From assembly GCA_029964075.1 (NCBI GenBank), contig CM057138.1:5078932-5142931 (forward strand): 64,000 bases of DNA, in the 5' to 3' direction. The DNA is from Patiria pectinifera. Its lineage: Eukaryota; Echinodermata; Asteroidea; Valvatida; Asterinidae. Positions 22,022 to 32,677 of the stretch are shown here, piece by piece (position 1 is the stretch's first letter; every line of letters starts with the position of its first letter). Under the pieces are notes generated by a model, which had not been told where the DNA came from, made no database searches, and saw only the letters and a program-made list of their open reading frames with translations. The translations under genes were made by a program, and so were the position numbers.

Positions 22022-22520
22022 TATTGATAATAGAAGTGTTTTTCATCGTATGTGTGCAAAAGCATAGCGGGGTACCAGCAAAATTGAAAAGATTGTCATG
22101 TGCTGAAGTAACATTTTGCAAAGAAAACCAACGTTTGGACTGCCAAGAGTTTTTAGGTGTTTGGTGTGTCCAAACGTTTGTGCGAACAAAAGTTTCCATC
22201 TCCTTTTTTTCGATTGCACGAAAAATTACACACTATGCAGCTCCTTGCAACAAGGTCCTACATGTACCTCGCGTTTTGCAACGTCCATTGACTTTGTTTG
22301 TACATCCGGGTTATTTTATGCGAGATACAACCTTTTGACATTGAAAACTCGTGTTTCACGTTCAGGACGTCACACGCCATTTTATATGCGCCTGTTGCAC
22401 GGACACAATGATTTTGGAATACCGAACTGTCTTATTCTGGTTTTGTTTAAGAACCTTGCCAACTGGATGTACAAATTGCCGATGGTCTCATTATTTTTCT
22501 CCAGACACAGGTTTTGCAGG

Positions 22521-25500
22521 ATGTCCCTCCCAAGTCTGGCCACCGTCTTTGCTAGGCAGCTGCGGTCGCTGGCCGCAGCCTCCAAGATGGTCCACCACCG
22601 CAGCAGCAGCAGCAGCAACAGCGGGAAATTCACGGACCGATTTCAGAAAGACTTAAAAACCTCCTTCAGCTTGACGGACAGGGAGGGTTTGGACGAGCGG
22701 AACCGGCCGCCTCACGAGACGGACGTTCTCATCATCGGGGGCGGGGTCATGGGGTCAAGCATCGCCTACCACTTGAAGAGGGATGCGGAGGCGGGGCTGA
22801 ATGTGACGGTTGTTGAGCGAGACTGCATGGTGAGGGCGCACTTCAAATTTTTAAGACCCTTGAAAGGCATCTGATCATTGGCATTCGGTGTAAAAAGTAA
22901 AAGCAAAGTCTGTCACGGGCCAATGTGGCCCATCAGGCCAGTGCTTATCTCCGGTTTCAGTAGCATGAAACAACTGAGAATATTTCTACTCCCTCTGGAT
23001 GGGAATATAGTCCCCAGCTAATGCCGGTGTCACATAAAAATCCGACTCCTATGAAAATCGGACCCCTTTTTCCCTTTTATTGGTTATTCCCTCGCACGTG
23101 ACAGGTCACTCTCCCCAAACGATCATAAAAATAGCATCGTATCGTACTCACGCGTGCGCACTACTACCAATGAGTCCACATTTCATGGAGTCGGATATTC
23201 ACGCTACACCGGTACCCATTCTATACTCCTGGGTAGAGAAAGGCAAATGGGGGTAAAGTGGCTTACCCAAGGACACAAAATATTGCCAGCAGTAGGATAT
23301 GAACCCCCTGAACCTCTGATCATGAATGGATGAGTCCTTACCACTAGGCCATGCTCCCCACATTGCATTTGTTGTTATTTCATGAAATGGACCGATTTTA
23401 GGGTTATTAATTTATAGGAGACATCATTCCACAGAGTTGTGTATAAAAATAGCCAGTGCGTGTTAACACATACTCCGAAGGTTGGTTAAGTTTGAATATT
23501 GCCTTTTACATGTATCTTAAATGCATTCAGATCAATGTTAAAGAGGTTGTGGTTGTGGTTGGGTATATGTAGCCTAAGGTGTGATGAAATAAAAACGACT
23601 ATTGTTTCTGTCATGAAATGAGTACAAAGGGTACTTTTGAGAGCTATTTTTCAGGTCCTGTTTCGACCCGAACGTGCAATTTGTGTAAAAGTCGTCGTTG
23701 CGGGCAGCAAACAAAACACAGTAAATCGTGACGTAATAAACAGGACTCGTTTATGCTACTCTGCATCGGGAGTCCTGTTTATTACGTCACGATTTACTGT
23801 GCTTTGTTTGCTGCCTGCAACGACGACTTTTACACAAATTGCACGTTCGGGTCGAAACAGGCATGACAGGACTTGAAAAACAGCTCTCAAAAGTACCTTT
23901 TGTACTCATTTTATGACAGAAACAATAGTCGTTTTTATTTCATCACACCTTAGGCTACATATACCCGAAAAATGACGGAAATGTCTTCGAGCATTCCACA
24001 ACCTCTTTAAAACTCTATTTCCCCCATGTTCACGTGCTTGCATTTGATTAGAAAATACAGAAATCTTGAAGAGTCATTTAATTTGTGTTTCCCTTTTCTT
24101 TTTTTTTTGGGCAGTACACAAGAGCATCGACAACTCTCTCTGTGGGGGGTATCCGGCAGCAATTCTCAAATCCCGCCAACGTGGAAATGTCGATGTACAG
24201 TGTGGAGTTTATTAAGACTATTAAGGTATGTCTTTAAAATGTTATAATCCAAGGCAACTTCAACCTTAATATGGATATAGGGTTCCCAGCCATTCTGAAA
24301 ATCGGGGGAAACCTTGAAAATTAGTTTTCATCTTTCCCAGTCAGGGAAAACGGAGACGCAATAGTGCCAAATGCACAAAAAAGATTATTCAAGATGGCAC
24401 CGATCTGAGAACAGGGTGAGGAAACACTCCTTTTCTAACCAAAGATGCTGTTAAAGATTCTGTCATTAGCACCAAAAGAAGATTGCTGAAGTTTGCAGAA
24501 GTAAACTATGTAAGATCTAAAGAAGAAAAAGAAGAACAACGAAAAAAAGAGGGGGTCCCAAAGTACACTACAGTACATTATTAAGACAAGATAAGTTTGC
24601 GGTAGCACCATGCGAATAAATCTCTTTTGTGTGAGTATGTGTGGTTCTGAAAAGAACCGGAGGGACTCAACCTTTCGAACAGTATGCTCTGCCCGTCGTC
24701 AGGAGAATGAGGGATTCCCCCTGGTACCCCCGACGCATCAGAGAAGCCATCGAGATCATCAAGCATAACACTGTTCCCCCAAGACATCGGTTTCAACATC
24801 AGCGACATCTGGCACCCCATCCTCAAGTCCAAGTCCGATGGGTCTCCTATACCCTAGGACAACTTCCCCTTTGCCCCCTCACTGTGTACTGACACGCTCC
24901 AGTGATCATCCAGCATCCTTCAGTCAACTTGCATCCTGTCTCAGCTTCACCGGTTTCGAACTTCACCAGTTTGCATCCTTCTCACGCCTCACCGCACCCA
25001 TCGCATCATCGTTGGAATCCCTCATTCTCCTGACGACGGGCAGAGCATACTGTTCGAAACGTTGAGTCCCTCGGGTTCTTTTCAGAACCACACATACTCA
25101 CAAACGAGATTTATTCACATGGTGCTACCGCAAACTTATCTTGTCTTAATATCTGTAAATCTTCAAATCTCACTCTATACAGTATATTCCAAGTGAATGA
25201 CACTCAAAGAGCAAGTGCTAGACTCGCCATGGGTCATTGGGTAGGCTGTCACCAGCTAAAAGAGAGCGTTATCAAAACGAACCGCTGTTACCCCATGAAC
25301 TGCTATCAAAACAATGCTTTGTGACCCATAATGGACCAATTTGCCTGTGAAATTTGCCTGTGTAAACTCCCTGTGAAATTATTCTTTCTGGCATGCTGTC
25401 ATTTTTAAGAAATCAACAAAAGAAGGCCTTTCTAACGGTGCGTCTAAAGACACACCGTTGGAAATTTCCGTTAGTAGTTCGTTTTTTTATTCGGTGAAGC

Positions 25501-28500
25501 GCGAACAAGCGTTGAAACGACACACACGCGCGCACGATTGCTATTTCGTTGGACAGTGCGCGGCATCGCATATGCAATCAGCTCAGTGTGAACAGTCTCG
25601 GTCACTGAATTCAGGCCCAAAAAACATGATTCAGCAACTTTTAATTAGAAATCGAGATCCTAGAATTTATTTTTTTTTCCGAAATATACAGGTGAAGCTG
25701 AGCTGAACCTTCATAAGGGTTAGTTGTTCAGCACCCTTCTTTAGATTTTGAGCATGTTTGTTGCTTCAAACCAACAAAATGCACAAATTACAAATGATGG
25801 ACTGTAACTTTTAAGTTTGAAGATTTGTCTGTTTTAGGAGCATCTTTGTGTGGACGATGCAGACCCCCCAGACGTCCAGTTTCATCAAGGAGGTTACCTC
25901 ATCCTCGCTACGGAGAAGGGAGTCGACCAGATGCGGGAAAATCACAGAATACAAAAGTGAGAGTCCCAATCTCATATGAACCCTAATCCTTGAGGGCACA
26001 CAGGATCATTTGCCTTTCGTGCATTTTCTTCGTTTCTAAAACTAACACCACTCAAAATCCAAAGAATTAATGTTCAAAAGCTAAAACTTGTTGAAGTTTC
26101 AGCTCAGTGGATTTACTTTACGTTATTTCGTTTTACCGTTTTGGATTTCCTCGAAACAAAAACAGTAAACGAACTATTGATCGTTTTGTCATTTTATAGT
26201 TTTGTAAGGCGGTCAATTTGTATTAACTCTTTCGCTACGGAATTTAATTTTCCCGATTTTTTCACGTTTGTACGTAATAAATCCCTGGAAATTCTGCCGT
26301 GTGTCGATGTGGACGCCGCCATCTTTAAATATCTCTGTAAACAAACTGCTCAAAATAACCTGCAGCAGACCCTGGCGAGGCGGAGAGCCGTTGGCAGCGG
26401 CTCAAACTAGGGTCAGAGGTTATACGATATAAATTATGTAGATATGGCCCACGTCATGGGGATACCCTGTTAATTCACAGCGGCGTCACCGACCTGCTGC
26501 CAGCGGCTTGCCGTATGACATGTACAATTTTTGTGTGCCGCCGTAGCGAAAGAGTTAAGATAAATATACAGCTTTTCCGTTTTATCAGTTTAGTAAAATT
26601 CATTGCAGCATAACGATCGATGATATTTGTTTTACAGTTTTACACAAATAACTTTGAAAAATTTCAAAACGGTCAGTATTGAATACAGACTGTTTTGTTT
26701 ATGTCAGTGTCATAGTAAGTTAGTCAATGGTGCATTCTGTGGCGGTGGGCAAGGGCGGGGGGGGGGGGACCATGCTGTGCACGAAGAAGTGTTACCGTTG
26801 TTGTCTGTATAATTAATGCGTGCTGTAATTCCTGGCATGACCCTGACCCCCCATCTACTGCGATTCAGTTGGTGGGACTTACAGAGTTGCAAGCAAAAAT
26901 GGCGCCGGAAAATTTCAAGGAAGAAATTTCACAATGGATACAGGATGGTAAGGCCATAGAGCAATGTTCTATGGTAAGATGTGTGGAGAAGATGCAGGTT
27001 GCATAAAATTGGAGTTTGGCGCGGCTCAATCGCCAATGATATTCGCAAATTCTCTCGTGAAAACGACATTAATGTAAGGAGGGCAAATTCCCAGGCAGTG
27101 ACTGGATCCCAAGGACACATTAACATTCCAAGGTGCATTGTTTAATTGCCAATCCTGAATCAAAAAATGTTCAACAAGGTATGTTGACCGTTTTGTCATT
27201 GTCATGTTTTTGTAAAACAACACTCTAAAATTAAAGCAGCAAACTGTATATTGCTTTTTACAATTAATTAAAACAACAAAAAGGTTATCTTGTTTTGTTA
27301 CTTAATACCGTTTGATCGTTTTAAAAAACTGTAAAATGACGTAACGGTCAATAGTTCGTTTACTGTTTTTGTTTCGAGGAAATCCAAAATGGTAAAACGA
27401 AATAACGGTATGTACTGGCATTGTTCAATGGGACTAGCTCTCATTATCTCGGAAGTGGCCGTTTATGCACTGGTGTTGGTAGCTGAATGCATCAAAGTGC
27501 ACCAGACTTTCCACTTGATGTTAGGCAGGGTTAGGGTTAAGGAATTACCAATAAATTCGCCAAACTCAAGTACCGTGAAGGAATTGAAATAGCACATTCT
27601 ATTTGTACCTTCAAAGGGGCATGATGAAACCCCAACCTTACAGATGTAATTTGAAAATGTGTCCAAGCTCATTTCTCATTTTGGCTATATTTTATTTAAT
27701 TTATTTTATTTCAGCCACATCCAACAGCGCAAGCGCCAATAACAGGATGGATAAATGGAGAGAAGACAATGAGAAGAAGTTACAGTTTTAGAGGTGGGAG
27801 GAAAAGCCCAGAAGAATATTCTAGGGAAAACCCACGGAATCAGGCAGGGACTGAAAACCCAATCCACATATTGGCCCAGGCGAGATTCGAACCCAGGTCA
27901 CAGCGGTGGAAGGCGAGGAAAGTACCGCTACGCCAACCTGACTCCCTATTTTCCTCAACATTCGAAAACATTTTCAATATCTGTTTTTTAATTTGATGAT
28001 TGTTATTTTATTGTCAAATTATTTGAATAGAGAGTGCGGTGCGTCGGTCAACCTTATGACAGCGAAACAGTTGAAGAGCAAGTTCCCCTGGATAAACACT
28101 GAAGGCATAGCGCTCGCATCCTACGGTGGGTCGATCAAAGCTTCCATTCGGCAAATTTTACGAAAACAATGTGTGCCACTTATATCGCCTTCTACCAAAG
28201 CTACAATCCTGGCCAAATCTCGCTGAGTCCTCACCCCCGCCGGCCCCCGGTCAATACTGTCTCTCATGACGCGGTGTGTGATCCATCAGCTGGAGAGAAC
28301 AACATTGACCGGGGGAGCGGGGATGGGTGATGACCATGGGAGGCTAATAAGGAAGTGTCCCAACCATTTTGGCCGGGATTGTAGGTCTCAAAGCGCATTT
28401 GGACTCTCAAAGACAACATTTTAAAACTGTATTTGTGTTTAAAAGTCCATAACTGGAAAATTGTACTGATTGGAATGATTATCAATCAAAAGAAAGCTTA

Positions 28501-31500
28501 TCAATTGGGCTTTCACCCCGCAGATCTTTAATTAAACAATATGGGCGATGTGGTCCAGCGGTTACAGTGTTCAACTCAGGTGCCATGGTACGTGGGTTCG
28601 AACCCTGACGGTGAACATGGTCCTTGTGTTCTTGGGCCAGACACTTTACTACGATTGCCTCTCTCCACCCAGGAGTATAAATGGGTACCTGTGAAGGTAG
28701 AGACGAAATTGCGCTGATCTCAAGCTGCTGCAGAAAAAACCTCAGCTCTGATCCCAGTTTTATATTTTCACCTCTAAAATGTCCCAAAACAAAGTTGGTG
28801 TTCAGAAAAACCCCACACTTTTAGTATGTTTAGTCGTCCAGTGTTATTTAAAATCTTGAATCAAAATTGTAATGCACAGTTAATCCTACAGTTCTCCAAA
28901 CTTTTTGTTGTTATAGGATACGACAATGAGGGCTGGTTTGATCCCTGGTCACTTTTGAAGGCTTTTAAGGAGAAGGCACTCTCTCTAGGAGCACAGTACA
29001 TCAATGGAGAGGTGACGGGATTTGACATCGCCAAGGTACCCCGGGCAGGGGCGGAGATGGCTTACTACACCGGGAGTGGGCGGAGAGTCAAAACAGTCAA
29101 GGTCAGTCATATACACGGGAGGAGTATGTCTCAAAATTGAATGTAATACTCAGTGTTGTATTAGAGTCCGTCACAAGTCCTCACAAGTTTTCAGAAGTCC
29201 TCACAGGTTCCTCACAGGTCCCTCACAGGTCCTCACAAGTCCTAAAAAGTCTACACAGGGGCCTCTTAGTTCCTGACAAGTTCTTGCAAGGCCTCACAGG
29301 TCCTCACAAGTCATCACAGGTCCTCACCATTCTTCACAAGTCGTCACAGGTCCTCACAGGTCCTCTCAGGTCCTCACAAGTCATCACATGTCCTCACCAG
29401 TCTTCACAAGTCGTCACAGGTCCTCACAGGTCCTCTCAGTTCCTCACAAGTCATCACATGTCCTCACCAGTCTTCACAAGTCGTCACATGTCCTCACAGG
29501 TCCTCTCAGGTCCTCACAAGTCATTACATGTCCTCACCAGTCTTCACAAGTCGTCACAGGTCCTCACAGGTCCTCTCAGTTCCTCACAAGTCATCACATG
29601 TCCTCACCAGTCTTCACAAGTCGTCACAGGTCGTCACAGGTCCTCTCAGGTCCTCTCATTAATGAATTGGTGTACTCAGCTAAACATCTCAAGAAGTTTG
29701 GATCCAAATCGTCAGTTTCAGTTGTCCATAACCCACAGGTACGGCTGCCTAACAGCCCCGAAACGATCCCCATCAAGTGCTCCATGGTGGTCCTAGCTGC
29801 CGGACCCTGGTCCGGGGAAGTGGCCGAGCTCTTGGACATCGGCAAAGGCTCTGAGGAGGATCTTTTGCACCGGTGCCTCCCTGTCTGCCCCCGGAAACGC
29901 TACGTCTACATGGTGCACGCTCCGGATGGGCCGGGCCTGGACTGCCCCTTGTTTGTCGATCCCATGGGCTTTTATTTCAGGAGGGAAGGGTTCGGCGGGA
30001 ACTACTTGTGCGGCCGTTGTCCGGAAGGAGAGGTAAGCTTTCTTACGCACTCTCTGTGAAAAAACTGAGGACCTAGTGACCACTCCCATGAGATTCAGGG
30101 AGTGGGACCTAATTACATGCGCCCATAGACATGCTATACAGGGTGAGTTAAAAAAAACCAAAACCCAAATGTCGGGACCATTGTTTTACTGAAGTTCTGA
30201 ATGTAGCACTTTCAAAATCTAGGACATGAAAGCTCAATTCATAAGCTTTCCTTTAGCACAAGAATCATTCAAATCACTCATGTACTTTTCAAGTTACGGA
30301 CTTTTAAACACAAGCACCGTTTTGAAGTTCTGTCCACGGATCACAAAAAGGTAAGTGTTCTTTCAGCAAAACGAAAACATATCACATAGGGATGTGTGTG
30401 AATTGTTTTCGTTTTGCTGATAGAACGCACACCTTTTGTGTGATAAATGACCTAGACTGGTTCCCAGTCCATCCACTGCATACTGCGGAGATTAGTCTTC
30501 GAGACCATCGCAAGTTGAATTTGAACGTATTCGTGTGCCGACGACACCTGACGCTCACGCAAAGACGCGGTGGCTATAGCTTTTGCACATTCAGGAAGTC
30601 GTGCGAAGTACGCGCACGCTGTGTGTCCTGTCCACGGAGCTCTTAATAGAGGTAAAAATGAAATGTCCTCAAATGAAATGTGACAAAAACTTTCCTTTGC
30701 TAATGGTCATACCCTGTTATTTTTTACTGGACTTGGGAATAATTATTCTCTTTTTTTCTTTTTTTTTTGGAGGACGAGCCCAGCACAGACAACTTGCAAG
30801 TCGATTATGACTTCTTTGAAACGAACATTTGGCCACATCTGGCACACAGAGTTCCTGCATTTGAAAATCTGAAGGTATGTTTGAAATGCAGTTTGGTAAT
30901 AATTTGTTTATGCTTAATTTTTAATTATCTGTTTAATATCCCCCCTTCCCTCCAAAAAAATCACCCCCCCCCAAAAAAAAGAGAGGATATTCTCCTTTCT
31001 CTACTTGCCCTTAAGTTCTTAATTTCTTTCTAATTTTCTTAATTTACCCTGACTCGATCTCTAGCTAGATCACAAGTCAGATCACAAGGCAGATCACAAG
31101 TCAAATCACAAGTCAAATCACAAGTCAAATCACAAGTCAAATCACAGGACAATCACAAGTCAAATCACAAGTCAAACCGCAAGTCATCATAAGTCATCAC
31201 AAGTAAGATCACAAGTCAATCACAAGTTATCATATTAAGTCAGATCACAAGTCAAATCATAAGTTGCATCACAAGTCATCACAAGTCGAATCACAAGTCA
31301 GATCATACGTCAAATGACAAGTCAGATCACAAGTCAGATCAGATCACAAGTCATCACAATTCATCATAAGCCAGATGACAAGTCGGATCACAATTTAAAT
31401 CACAAGTCATCATAAGTCAAACCATCTCAAGTCAAATCTCAAGTAATCACAAGTCGGATCATTTGCCAATGACAAGTCAGATCACAAGTCCGATCAGATC

Positions 31501-32199
31501 ACACGTCATCACGAGTCAGATGACAAGTCGGATCACAAGTCAAATCACAAGTCACCATTAGTCAAATCATCAGGTCAAATCACAAGTAATCACAAGTCAA
31601 ATCACAAGTCAGATCACAAGTCAATCACAAGTCAAATCACAAGTCACCATAAGTCAAATCATCAGGTCAAATCACAAGTAATCACAAGTCAAATCTCAAT
31701 TCAGATCACAAGCCAATCACAAGTCAACCCACAAGTCTTCATACATGTAAGCCAAGTCATCACAAGTCCGATCACAAGTCATCCCAAGTCAAATCATAAG
31801 TTGCATAACAAGTTATCACTAGTGAACTGGGGATGTCACAGCTCAAAGGAATAGCTTAAGACTTGAAACTGAAAGGTTACAGTTGACTTTTGATGGAATT
31901 TACTCCAACTCTCTCACTTTTTGTCCTCCGATCTCGACGATCAGATCAAAAGTGCCTGGGCCGGTTTCTACGAATACAACACCCTGGACCAGAACGCCAT
32001 TATCGGCAACCATCCGGCGTACCCCAACCTGTACATGGCCACGGGATTCAGCGGGCACGGTCTTCAACAGGCGCCCGCCGTCGGGCTGGCCATCAGCGAC
32101 TTGATCCTGCAGGGGAAGTTCTGCACGCTGGATCTGTCCGAGTTCAGCTTTGATCGCGTCATGCAGAACAAACCCTTCAGAGAGAAGAACATCTATTGA
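22521..32199 (+). CDS. FOXRED1: FOXRED1, FAD-dependent oxidoreductase, complex I assembly (8 exons, 489 aa)
   Basis: Exons: 22521-22829, 24115-24225, 25838-25956, 28031-28125, 28917-29101, 29739-30032, 30773-30874 and 31945-32199. All have GT-AG borders, with phases 0, 0, 2, 1, 0, 0, 0, and total 1470 nt, or 489 residues against 486 in human. Residues 1-35 are basic and serine-rich (a mitochondrial presequence, with an AGC repeat at 22599-22623). The FAD fingerprint is [19 protein letters not shown] at 67-85. Conserved family stretches include [59 protein letters not shown] and [17 protein letters not shown]. In vertebrates FOXRED1 is a D-amino-acid-oxidase-fold protein needed for mid-to-late assembly of respiratory complex I. 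Two introns (29102-29738 and 30875-31944) consist largely of minisatellite. ATG 22521 follows a TTTTGCAG, so an upstream non-coding exon is possible. Confidence 0.97.
22918..23352 (-). mobile_element. tRNA-headed SINE interrupted by a 180-bp insertion
   Basis: It is collinear with the SINE at 13821-14095 (ATCAGGCC...TTTCAGTAGCATGAAAC...ATACTCCTGGG...ACTAGGCCA). An extra segment at 23029-23208 splits GCCGGT|ACCCAT. The inserted DNA has inverted inner blocks ATCCGACTCC / GAGTCGGAT, and CCGGT is present on both sides (23024-23028, 23209-23213). It lies in FOXRED1 intron 1. Confidence 0.75.
23542..24006. mobile_element. Fold-back element, about 465 bp, TTAA-flanked (copy A)
   Basis: Almost the whole length is an inverted repeat. 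The ends are AGAGGTTGTGG / CCACAACCTCT with TTAA on both sides (23538-23541, 24007-24010). The arms meet at a short asymmetric centre, CGTTTATGCTACTCTGCATC. A near-identical copy is at 60598-61074. The left arm has lost about 30 bp relative to that copy. It fills much of FOXRED1 intron 1. Confidence 0.85.
24580..25150. mobile_element. Penelope-like retroelement fragment with inverted arms and hammerhead-like cores
   Basis: Inverted arms of about 138 bp (24580-24718 and 25014-25150) flank a coding relic. It reads [15 protein letters not shown], then after a one-base shift [20 protein letters not shown] and a stop; this resembles the tail after the GIY-YIG nuclease of Penelope-like elements. 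Each arm carries CTGACGA, a GGGCAG/CTGTTC stem, then GAAA and a GAGTC (25030-25068 on plus, 24664-24702 on minus), the layout of the hammerhead ribozymes known in Penelope terminal repeats. It lies in FOXRED1 intron 2. Confidence 0.55.
25365..25805. repeat. 440-bp dispersed repeat ending just before FOXRED1 exon 3
   Basis: The stretch from CTCCCTGTGAAATTATTC through CACCGTTGGAAATT to AAATTACAAATGATGGACT matches 47045-47505 almost end to end. Both copies stop about 30-40 bp before a real splice acceptor (25838 in FOXRED1, 47541 in VPS52). Fragments of the same repeat occur near 13030-13130, 38040-38140, 50970-51080 and 55080-55215. Confidence 0.7.
26121..27407. mobile_element. 1.3-kb non-autonomous DNA element with ~85-bp inverted ends
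   Basis: The left arm 26121-26205 starts CGTTATTTCGTTTTACC and contains TTTCCTCGAAACAAAAAC. The right arm 27323-27407 is its inverse with only a few differences. No open frame resembles a transposase. A second element is nested at 26227-26554. It occupies FOXRED1 intron 3 (25957-28030). Confidence 0.75.
26227..26554. mobile_element. Nested TTAA-flanked element with CTCTTTCGCTACGG ends
   Basis: A 328-bp element lies between TTAA 26223-26226 and TTAA 26555-26558. The terminal inverted repeat is CTCTTTCGCTACGG / CCGTAGCGAAAGAG (14 bp, perfect). It sits just inside the left arm of the larger element at 26121-27407. It is the third family in the window with TTAA flanks. Confidence 0.75.
27765..27950 (-). 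mobile_element. tRNA-headed SINE (GTTGGCGTAGCGGTA family)
   Basis: Minus strand: GGTTGGCGTAGCGGTACTTT, then CGCCTTCCACCGCTGTGACC, B box GGTTCGAATCT, a body with GGGTTTTCAGTCC, and a tail through CACCTCTAAAACTGTAAC to CATTGTCTTCTCTCC. It is collinear with 51150-51330 and, in the other direction, 39470-39680. It lies in FOXRED1 intron 3, about 80 bp before exon 4. Confidence 0.75.
28541..28700 (+). mobile_element. tRNA-headed SINE, central-domain family, plus orientation
   Basis: tRNA-like head GATGTGGTCCAGCGGTTACA with B box GGTTCGAACCC, then CTTGGGCCAGACACTTTAC and the central block CCTCTCTCCACCCAGGAG with TATAAATGGGTACC. It lies in FOXRED1 intron 4. A further copy of this head begins at 63940. 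Confidence 0.75.
29160..29665. repeat. Minisatellite in FOXRED1 intron 5, TCCTCACAAG/TCCTCACAGG units
   Basis: About 500 bp of TCCTCACAGG, TCCTCACAAG, TCATCACATG and TCTTCACAAG units, 10-11 bp each, with a longer period of about 120 bp that includes TCTTCACAAGTCGTCACAGG. It fills most of the intron between exons 5 and 6 and leaves about 70 bp before the acceptor at 29739. The long open frames across it are products of the repeat. Confidence 0.9.
30139..30430. mobile_element. Half copy of a CAGGGTGAGT-ended element (mariner-like ends)
   Basis: It begins TACAGGGTGAGTTAAAAAA and contains ACCCAAATGTCGGGACCATT, AGCTTTCCTTTAGCACAAG and, near 30385, CACATAGGGATGTGTGTGAA. The same segments, rearranged as a fold-back, form the element at 58264-58925. 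Here the site AGCACAAG is uninterrupted, giving the empty version of the SINE insertion found there. Confidence 0.6.
31075..31830. repeat. Minisatellite in FOXRED1 intron 7, AATCACAAGTC units
   Basis: About 750 bp of AAATCACAAGTC (12 bp), AATCACAAGTC (11 bp), AGATCACAAGTC and ATCACAAGTC (10 bp) variants, quite diverged. It ends about 115 bp before the last FOXRED1 exon at 31945. The core CACAAGTC is the reverse complement of GACTTGTG in the array at 62440-63500. Confidence 0.9.
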
Positions 32200-32354
32200 A
32201 GTACGGAGGCGAGGAGGGGGCGGTTGGGGTAGGAGTGGTTGCTTTTTTTTGGGGGGGGGGGGATGGGCATGGGAGGTGGTAAGACAAAGGGAAAGTGGAG
32301 GATAATGACCTAATTGGGGTTGTTGGCATAGCAACCGGATCGCACACCAGCAAA

Positions 32355-32677
32355 AGCCCTTTTCACACTAGAGCCTCTCAACCCTGGGCAAACCCAGTGC
32401 GGCCATGGGTTGAGTTTTTGATTTTTCAACCCTGCGTTCAACCCCGCATCGTTCACACTTGTTTCATGCAAATCAAGCTTATCATGCTCAGTTACTACTG
32501 TTTTGAACCCTGGCAAGAATTTCAAACCGGGTTGAAAATCTCAACCCTGGTCTGGAGCAGCGTTGGGTTCAACCCGGGGCGAAATCAGTCTCAGGGTTGA
32601 CGCATGGTTGACGCATGGTTGAAATTCTTCAAGTGTGAAACTGTCAAACCCGAGATTTGTCTAGTGTGAAAAGGGCT
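32355..32677. mobile_element. Fold-back element with AGCCCTTTTCACACTAG ends
   Basis: A perfect 17-bp inverted terminal repeat lies at 32355-32371 and 32661-32677. The interior alternates CAACCCTGG and CCGGGTTGA blocks. It carries no coding sequence. A related, tandemly expanded element lies at about 48440-49140. Confidence 0.75.

Larger units (their letters stand above)
17618..22520. other. Divergent intergenic region between TOR1AIP-like (-) and FOXRED1 (+)
   Basis: The region holds a presumed 5' exon of the TOR1AIP-like gene (not located), the Mutator-like element, a CG-dense fold-back, a tRNA-like unit and a hairpin, all listed separately. A GACGTCAC motif at 22366-22373, about 150 bp before the FOXRED1 ATG, is a possible CREB/ATF site. 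The frame upstream of that ATG is open but has no recognisable protein. Confidence 0.5.

Noticed and set aside
22116..22520. In-frame extension of FOXRED1 upstream of ATG 22521
   Set aside because: The extension has no resemblance to FOXRED1 and would bury the mitochondrial presequence that starts at [10 protein letters not shown].
29137..29796. 219- and 223-codon open frames on the plus strand
   Set aside because: Their N-terminal parts are translated minisatellite; only the final part (from 29739) is FOXRED1 exon 6.
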